Shown piece after piece: positions 57,988 through 64,000 of a DNA stretch of 64,000 nt. Both the position numbers and the translations under genes were made by a program. Source of the DNA: Sepiola atlantica (Eukaryota > Mollusca > Cephalopoda > Sepiida > Sepiolidae); NCBI GenBank assembly GCA_963556195.1, contig OY744520.1, positions 146,996,929 to 147,060,928 of the forward strand, written 5' to 3'. The notes beneath the pieces were generated by a model that had not been told where the DNA came from, searched no databases, and was given only the letters and a program-made list of their open reading frames with translations. How positions within the stretch are numbered: the stretch's first letter is position 1; every line of letters begins with the position of its first letter.

Positions 57988-58062
57988 GTGGTGTTTTGGC
58001 TGACTCGACACTAAATGTGAAACTATAGTTCCGTGATAGTCCGAGTTCGAGTCCGGTACCAC
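57988..58062 (+). other. tRNA-like sequence, probable SINE head or tRNA pseudogene
   Basis: An A-box-like TGGCTGACTCG (57997-58007) and a B-box GAGTTCGAGTCC (58043-58054) lie 36 bp apart, inside a 75-bp span whose ends pair as an acceptor stem (GTGGT with ACCAC). The T stem pairs poorly and no convincing anticodon arm forms, so a functional tRNA is unlikely. A tRNA-derived SINE head is the best reading. Confidence 0.45.
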
Positions 58063-58440
58063 AAGGATCACATCAATTCCAACTAATTTCTCTGCTAATA
58101 GCTATACGCCCATGCCGTGTCTAAAGATCTTCCTCTCTTTCTCTTTCACTTTTTCACCTTCTTTCTCGTTCTCTCTCTATTTTGCTTACCGCTCTCGTTT
58201 TCGTTTTCTCTCTTTTTCTCTTTTCTTCTTCTCTCTCTCTTTCTTTTTCCTCTCTCTTTTTTCTCTCTCTTGTTCTCTTTTTATCTTCCTTTTTCGTTTC
58301 CCCTCTCTTTTCCTATCACTCTCTTTTCTCCTTATTTTCCTTTTGTGAACGCATTTTTCATGCATATCTTTCTGTTTTCGTCTTCTTGTGTTTCTCTCTC
58401 TTTTTCTTCTTCCTACTCCAAGCGAATTTATTATACTGAC
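58063..58440. repeat. Pyrimidine-rich tract
   Basis: From about 58125 to 58410 the plus strand is mostly CT and T runs. Large SFSLSF-type frames here, and the basic KRERKR frame on the other strand, are compositional artefacts. Confidence 0.85.
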
Positions 58441-59250
58441 GACGACTCCAACTACCCCCCCCCCCAACAGGCCCTCTTCTGTTACCCTCATTATACACCA
58501 CCTCGCCGATATTCATGCAAACAATACACACATCTCTCACCCTGACGACGTTCAGCTCTTTTACAAAATGTCAACCATCATTGGCGCGGACGTTATTGCT
58601 ATCCAACAACGTGGCTTCTCCTTGTTATTTTTTCTCCCGCGATTTCATCAGTTTTGGCACCAATTCAAGCAAGCAAAAAGCAGGACGAATGGAAATCCTT
58701 TCATGTTATTTATCTGACGGTTTTGTCTTGCAAACAATTGCAAACAATTGCCTCATTGTGGATTCAGATTATCTCGAATAGGGTTTGAATTCTGAAGTTA
58801 GAATAATAACAAGATGAACGGCATTAGAATACAGGAAAAAGAAGCACTTTATTGATTGACTTTGACTCGGAAAATTCTGATTACGGCTTCATCGCCGAAA
58901 ATGAGACACACGGACAATCCATCTAGGTGGAATGGGTTCCATAGAGACCTCCGATGTTTTCAATGTATGTTTCTCCCCCTTTAGTTTTCTGTCCGCATAC
59001 CTTCTTATATAAAGCTGCATAGTAAAGTCTACATATTTTTAGAATAAGAATGATTGCTAACAAAAGAAAGAAACAATACACACTTCATTTTCGAGTTGTA
59101 AATACATAATTAATACATTAATTAAAAGAAAACCCGGTTTTCTGTAGAGCACATATCACATAGAGTGCTCTATTGATGGCGCACAAAAAGATTAGCAAAG
59201 CCTAATGTATACTTTTTACTTCGGTTAGAATTCACACACAAATGTACACT

Positions 59251-59291
<41 letters not shown>

Positions 59292-59394
59292 CATAATATA
59301 GACATATGTGTGTATATTGGAAGGTTTTCAACATTTAAAACTATATGAGAGGAGGAAAACCACTTTTACAGAAATGTACACCCCTATTGGATTT
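58441..59394. other. Non-coding stretch
   Basis: A run of C (58459-58468) and a TA run (59254-59285) are present. A string ACTTTATTGATTGACTTTGA near 58848 may be an old LINE tail. The overlapping 109-, 88- and 60-residue frames at 58358-58781 have no family motif. Confidence 0.45.
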
Positions 59395-59530
59395 AAAGAC
59401 CATCATATCAGCAGGGAAGCACTCACGTGGTAATGTGTTCCACTAATGGAGAGTTCATGGAACGGAACCCTGTTCATGGAAATTCGACCTGACGTTAGGG
59501 ACACGGAGGAAGAAAGGAAAGTTCTTTTCA
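59395..59530 (-). mobile_element. Jockey/CR1-type LINE tail fragment
   Basis: The minus strand reads SVSLTSGRISMNRVPFHELS, then ISGTHYHVSASLL and WSL. This aligns with GGISMGRLSLQWLP...STLYHRTAFLL...TTWSS of the copy at 52745-53205. Short, decayed copy. Confidence 0.5.
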
Positions 59531-60703
59531 GTTGTGGTTATCTGTTATTGCATAGGAACATTTAGTTTACAGAAAATTTAGTTTGAAGACATCAAAGTCT
59601 TTAATTCCGAAACATGCATCAAGTTTACGCAGTAAGTTCTTCGCACAGTATATTTTGATATAGAATTCCAGTTTTCACTTCGTTCCTCTCAGTATCTGTT
59701 GTTCATCCAAACAAGGTATATTGCAACTGAAGTGATAGTGACCAGATTTATCGGGAGCAACCTGGGCAGAAAGAGGGTTCTTTAAATTATATTTAAATTT
59801 CTGCATGTTGGTACGGTTGGGGAAACATGGAGCAGAGTGGAAATTCCAAGGGCAACCAGCTTTGAGGACTCGGATAAAAGAAATACAACTGTTGTGCAAC
59901 TCCAGAAGATTTTTTTCTGATCAGAATGTTATCTTTTTTATCTAAAATTCTGATAATTTTGTTTACTTGTTGGCACATTGTATTAGATGGTGTGCGGAAG
60001 GGCGAATAATGCTAGAAGTTATAAAATGAATGTAAGGATAGGATGTAAATAAATGGCGTAAATAATGAACTAATCCGTAAACAGTCGTCTATATAGTCAA
60101 TCGCCATGGCAACAAGGTTTTTGATTAGATGATGTAAACATTTTATGTAGAAGCAGTGTTTTTAACGGTAAAACATTGTCTTTATATTTTGTCGTAACGA
60201 CCATTTTCGAGTCTTATTCGTGAACTTTCAATATCTCCTAAAATGAAAGCATACGTTTATTCTCTAATTCTGTGGATGTACTTTAATAATATCTATTTAT
60301 ATTGACAATCTGTAAGGAAGCAAATCTATACAATAATGTACGATGTACGAACTTTGATCCAATGGGTCATCTAGTACTATATAAAACATAAGGGCGATTT
60401 ACGGACAGAAATCCCGTAGAGATGCGAATACGCATCTAAACATTATGGAAATGTTGATTTATTACTATAGATAATATTGATGTTTTATTCTTTAGATTAG
60501 GTGGAATGGAGAATTTGCGAAGAGTCTAATGATTCCGGATGAATTACTCGCAGACCCTTTTTTTTTAAATGACAACTGACTACAACGATTGTTAATTTCG
60601 TCTATTTGGGTAAAATGGTCTTCAGCATAAATTGAAGTAAATGGATGAAAAGTGTTGAACGGAGCGAGAACGCCAGTAAGGGTGCAAACGAAATCAAGTA
60701 CAA
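59531..60703. other. Non-coding stretch
   Basis: 59790-59850 resembles 15090-15160 and is probably an old dispersed repeat. The 74- and 61-residue minus-strand frames here have no recognised motif. Confidence 0.45.
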
Positions 60704-60726
60704 GAGAGAGAGAGAGATAGAGAGAT

Positions 60727-60772
<46 letters not shown>

Positions 60773-60773
60773 C
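60704..60773. repeat. AG microsatellite
   Basis: AG repeats with a few interruptions (AGAT, AAAG). Confidence 0.95.
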
Positions 60774-61305
60774 GGGAGGAGAGGGAAGAAGAGAGAGGTG
60801 AAATCGAGATTGTTAGAGGCAGGCGGGAATATGTACAAATTACTGATTCGTCGAGTACGTAGAACGACTGACATGGTTACCACCGCAAAAAACATATCTA
60901 CTACCTGTTCCACATCTCGTCTTTCTATCCATATCTAACTATTCATTATCAATTCATCGATCTATGCATACATATATAAATATATGGATCCATATATCGA
61001 TTCATATCTCTAGTTTGATAGCTACTATGTTTTAATATTTTCCTGTATTATGTTAGATTATATTATTAATACACAGAGATATTTTTATTTATTAAATAAC
61101 ATTTTTACATTATGGATTCCGTCATACAAATTGTTTCTGTGGCCGTAATGGCAATTTTTAAATAACTCTGAGAGTCATCAACACTTGCTATTTTGGGCAA
61201 GGTAATCATTGGTATGATGAAATCCATAATATAAATATCTTATGTAATAAAGAGGTTAAACAATTACCTCGGTAATTTAGCACTCCAGGAAATTTTCTTC
61301 CAAAA
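60774..61305. other. Non-coding AT-rich stretch
   Basis: Nothing recognised. Confidence 0.4.

Positions 61306-61388
<83 letters not shown>
61306..61388. repeat. AAT then AT microsatellite
   Basis: About 16 AAT units run into about 15 AT units. Confidence 0.95.
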
Positions 61389-61390
<2 letters not shown>

Positions 61391-61601
61391 CCGTCTGACA
61401 TTCTCATTCCCTGCACTGATGAGAGCCGAAAGCTCGACACTACGTTGTATGTAGGTAAAATATTAAAATATTATTTTATATGATATATATATATATATAT
61501 CATATAAAATTATATTTTAATATTTTACCTACATCGAACGTAGTGTCGAGCTTTCGGCTCTCATCATGTATGTAGGTAAAATATTAAAATATAATTTTAT
61601 A

Positions 61602-61635
<34 letters not shown>

Positions 61636-61725
61636 TATAAAATTATATTTTAATATTTTACCTACATACAACGTAGTGTCGAGCTTTCGGCTCTCATCAG
61701 TGCAGGGAATGAGAATGTCAGACGG

Positions 61726-61727
<2 letters not shown>
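61389..61727. repeat. Nested fold-back element
   Basis: The outer arms, from GACCGTCTGACATTCTCATT at 61389 to its reverse complement ending GACGGTC at 61727, pair over about 90 bp with almost no mismatch. Between them lie two further truncated inverted copies of the same module. The order is A (61389-61490), A-inverted truncated (61501-61566), A truncated (61568-61615), A-inverted (61632-61727). The module contains CTGATGAGAGCCGAAAGCTC and GACACTACGTTGTATGTAGG. The same strand can be read TDESRKLDTTLYVGKILKY, possibly a retroelement C-terminus. The arms end in TA microsatellites on both sides. Confidence 0.92.
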
Positions 61728-61783
<56 letters not shown>

Positions 61784-61963
61784 TAAACAACTGACGATCC
61801 CTTATATAGAAAAACATATATAAAAATATATTTATATTAGAGTAAATTCTTGGAAGTTAACTAATATAGTGATTGCAGTAGATTGATTGACTTACTAAAC
61901 AAAAATCTTACAACGAAAAAAAATTTTTTTTTCCTTTCCAGTTTTTAAGGTTAAAAAACTTCC

Positions 61964-62042
<79 letters not shown>
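61728..62042. repeat. Two TA microsatellites and a short spacer
   Basis: TA runs lie at 61728-61781 and 61968-62042. The spacer shows no feature. Confidence 0.9.
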
Positions 62043-62043
<1 letters not shown>

Positions 62044-62194
62044 CGTAATATATAGCGTTTTGGAATATAGCATACTCGGTAGCCGTTAATGCAAATGTCA
62101 AACAATCACCGATTGTCATGGCAAACAAAAACATACCTGAGAGTCCAACGTTAAAACCTGTCGGCCTAACATTCATAGGGAACATGAATTAGGA

Positions 62195-62650
62195 CAAATA
62201 CATAGAAGACACCTGCCTTGGCTGCTTCAAGATAAGTGGCCTCCCTTACCGTTTTAGAAAACTTCTCACACCTGATAGTATCCTATATCTCAACAAAGCC
62301 ACTATCATCCGATGTATGGAGTATTGTTGTTACATCTGGACTGGCGCACCTTCCACTCGTAGACAAAGTCCAAAAAGAGTTTCTGATTTAATAGGTCCCT
62401 CATTATCAACCAAGCTCCAGTCTCTGTTCTATCACCGTAATCTTGCATCCCTGTGCTTGTTTTACAAGTACTTCAATGGAATGTGCTCCGATGAACTTGA
62501 TGCTCTAGTGCCCCCTCTACGTATATACTCTCATCCAACCCGATAATCAGCTAAATCCCATTTATTCACTGTAGAGGTCCCCAGATGCCGGAGAGCCTTT
62601 TACTCCAACAGCATCTTTTATAACAAAAAACCTACACGCGTCTCCCACCG
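62195..62650 (+). mobile_element. Jockey/CR1-type LINE ORF2 C-terminal fragment
   Basis: The plus strand reads ISGLPYRFRKLLTPDSILYL, NKATIIRCMEYCCYIWTGAP, KRVSDLIGPSLSTKLQSLFY, HRNLASLCLFYKYFNGMCSD and ELDALVPPLRIYSHPTR, then a stop. After it comes SAKSHLFTVEVPRCRRAFYS in the same frame. This is the region downstream of the reverse transcriptase core in a family widespread in molluscs ('TPDSILYLYKSTIRPCMEYC.HIWAGAP'). It is the best preserved copy in the window, but it lacks the endonuclease and RT catalytic domains and has at least one stop. Inactive. Confidence 0.85.
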
Positions 62651-64000
62651 ATCTTGCCAGACCGTGAACACACTTCAGCCGATCGTCGTAGTGGCAATAA
62701 AAAATATGTCGATCGAAATTCCTCTAGGCCGGGATGACGACGACGATGATGATGATGACTGCGTCGATCTCGTCGTCTCGTCCAACTCCCACGTTGAAAC
62801 TGTTTATATCTCCGAGCGATTACTAGGTGAACAGGAATCGGTTGGTTCTGTGAGGGCGAAAGATTATTCAAAGCAGAACAAAGGAAAAGAATAATGTTCA
62901 ACAACTCGGTCGGGGTCTTTTCGTATGAAGAGTAATTATTAATAACAATGAAAAAGAATTGATTTTACATTAGCTTAATGTATACTGTATCGTAAAAACT
63001 GTTTTCCCTAAGTTGTCTCGTTGGACCTCCGAGTGTGTGTAAATTCGTTTAAAATCGTTGATTAGTCTCAAATTAAATATCTAAGGAAAACGATGGTGAA
63101 AATCGTCCTATTATTCTATTCCTTGTCGAGCGGCACACGCCACTCGACTGGCTTCTTCGCCGTCTCGGTTGGATCTGACTGACTGCCCGTGCGTTAAGAC
63201 GCACAGACTCTTATTGAAAATGTCCATCGCCCACACTCCTCTTCTGTCATATTTTTCTCTGTGTGTTTTCCTCTCTCAGGAGTTGAGGGCGGGCGCGTCC
63301 TTACCCAACGCCATAAATAAATGGGATTCCCTCTCTGGTTTAGCGTTATCATGAAACAATTACCCTTTCTTTCTCGCCGTGTGGCCAAAGGCCGTCTGCC
63401 GTAATTAATGACGACAACCCTAGATGATTATCTGCCCAGTCAGCGTAGACCTCCGGCATCGCTTGACTCAAGGTGTATTACTCACTCACCCGGTCATGTG
63501 TTTTTTGTTGACTTTTTATTAGCATTACACTGATGAGGGATTTTGCTAAATCCTCGTCTAACATCTGGTCCGTATCTACCTGTTGTAGCAGTGAACAGGA
63601 TTGACATAAGACATGACTTTTCTTAGACAACCCGGCGCCTTTTTTCCGCTGTTTGAATAAGCTGGTTTCACGTCGAATATATACTAGTTTTATATCTCCA
63701 CTTCGTCTCTACGCAGGGCCTAGCATCATCATTAAGATGCATACTAGCGCGTAACTAGGGTACCCGATCCCCATGGACCCCAGATACTTTGTCACACTTT
63801 CCTCGAGCTGCTGACCTTTGAAACTCCCTCGCTGCTCCCTGTTTTCCCGACTGTACGGCATGTAGAAATTTAAAATTGATGTGAGCAAGTATTTCGCTGC
63901 ACAGCTCCTAATTTAGGATGACACCCTTAAACTTTCACCCTAATTCTCAGTAGCCTCTTCGTCTACAGTGGCAAACTGCCTTGTTTGGGGTCAACTAAGT
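62651..64000. other. GC-balanced tail, no gene assigned
   Basis: 62700-62900 contains a GAC/GAT run that encodes nine aspartates in a 76-residue plus-strand frame and histidines on the other strand; neither resembles a known protein. 63130-64000 has near-average GC and no long frame. At 63533-63562 CTGATGA is followed by a 7-bp stem (GGGATTT / AAATCCT) as in a hammerhead, but the GAAA core is missing. The final 50 bases resemble 16565-16615. Confidence 0.35.

Noticed and set aside
57988..58062. Functional tRNA gene
   Set aside because: A and B boxes and an acceptor stem are visible, but the T stem mismatches and no anticodon arm can be drawn.
58112..58545. Hydrophobic 142-residue frame resembling a membrane protein
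   Set aside because: It is a translation of a CT/T-rich tract; the composition alone gives S, F and L.
61410..61450. Hammerhead ribozyme at CTGATGAGAGCCGAAAGCTC
   Set aside because: CTGATGA is followed by a GAGC/GCTC hairpin, but the next core bases are GACA instead of GAAA and no stem I partner exists.
62664..62894. Acidic 76-residue frame with an Asp run
   Set aside because: The Asp run is a GAC/GAT microsatellite; it overlaps an antisense frame and has no splice or domain evidence.
63530..63575. Hammerhead ribozyme at CTGATGAGGGATTTTGCTAA
   Set aside because: It has CTGATGA and a 7-bp stem II but CGTCTAAC in place of CGAAAC, and no stem I or III.

Overview
This 64 kb window is AT-rich eukaryotic (metazoan) DNA in which I can identify no intact host protein-coding gene. 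It is dominated by dinucleotide microsatellites (above all TA runs of 30-100 bp), three large tandem arrays and the eroded remains of many transposable-element families. Penelope-like elements, a Jockey/CR1-type LINE, an R4-like LINE, mariner transposases and very long TA runs together fit a cephalopod mollusc such as an octopus. That placement is inference from repeat content; no gene here fixes the taxon. Many long open frames are translated microsatellites (IYIYIY, LSLSLS) or in-phase satellites and should not be read as genes.

Layout. 0-9 kb: a tandem pair of SINE-like units, LINE 3' fragments, a dead Tc1/mariner-type transposase and a LINE/Penelope-like chimera. 9-16 kb: a GIY-YIG endonuclease fragment, a mariner transposase pseudogene with two of three catalytic acids lost, a second Penelope-like fragment, copies of an unnamed dispersed repeat, and a TIR element sitting inside a TA microsatellite. 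16-29 kb: a 28-bp tandem array, fold-back elements, a SINE headed by U2 snRNA sequence, and a short non-autonomous mariner with long inverted ends. 29-32.5 kb: a decayed R4-like LINE. 32.7-33.4 kb: a tandem pair of 299-bp units, each carrying a hammerhead ribozyme on the minus strand. 34-39 kb: palindromes, fold-backs and a diverged third U2-related copy. 39.0-45.8 kb: a 36-bp satellite with higher-order periodicity. 49.4-52.7 kb: a 54-bp satellite with one frame open on each strand. 56.7-57.7 kb: a 47-bp minisatellite directly after a U2-headed SINE. 58-64 kb: LINE fragments, a nested fold-back, and a more GC-balanced tail with no recognised gene.

The most notable system is the hammerhead dimer at 32.8-33.4 kb. 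Copy 1 satisfies the hammerhead fold in every core position, and the two predicted cleavage sites are exactly 299 nt apart, as expected for an animal retrozyme (a non-autonomous, circular-RNA-producing retroelement) or for the terminal repeats of a Penelope-like element. Second is the U2-headed SINE, with two clear copies and one probable copy. The elements do not form an operon-like system; the likely functional link is trans-mobilisation of the small non-coding elements by retroelement proteins whose fragments lie nearby, which is inference.
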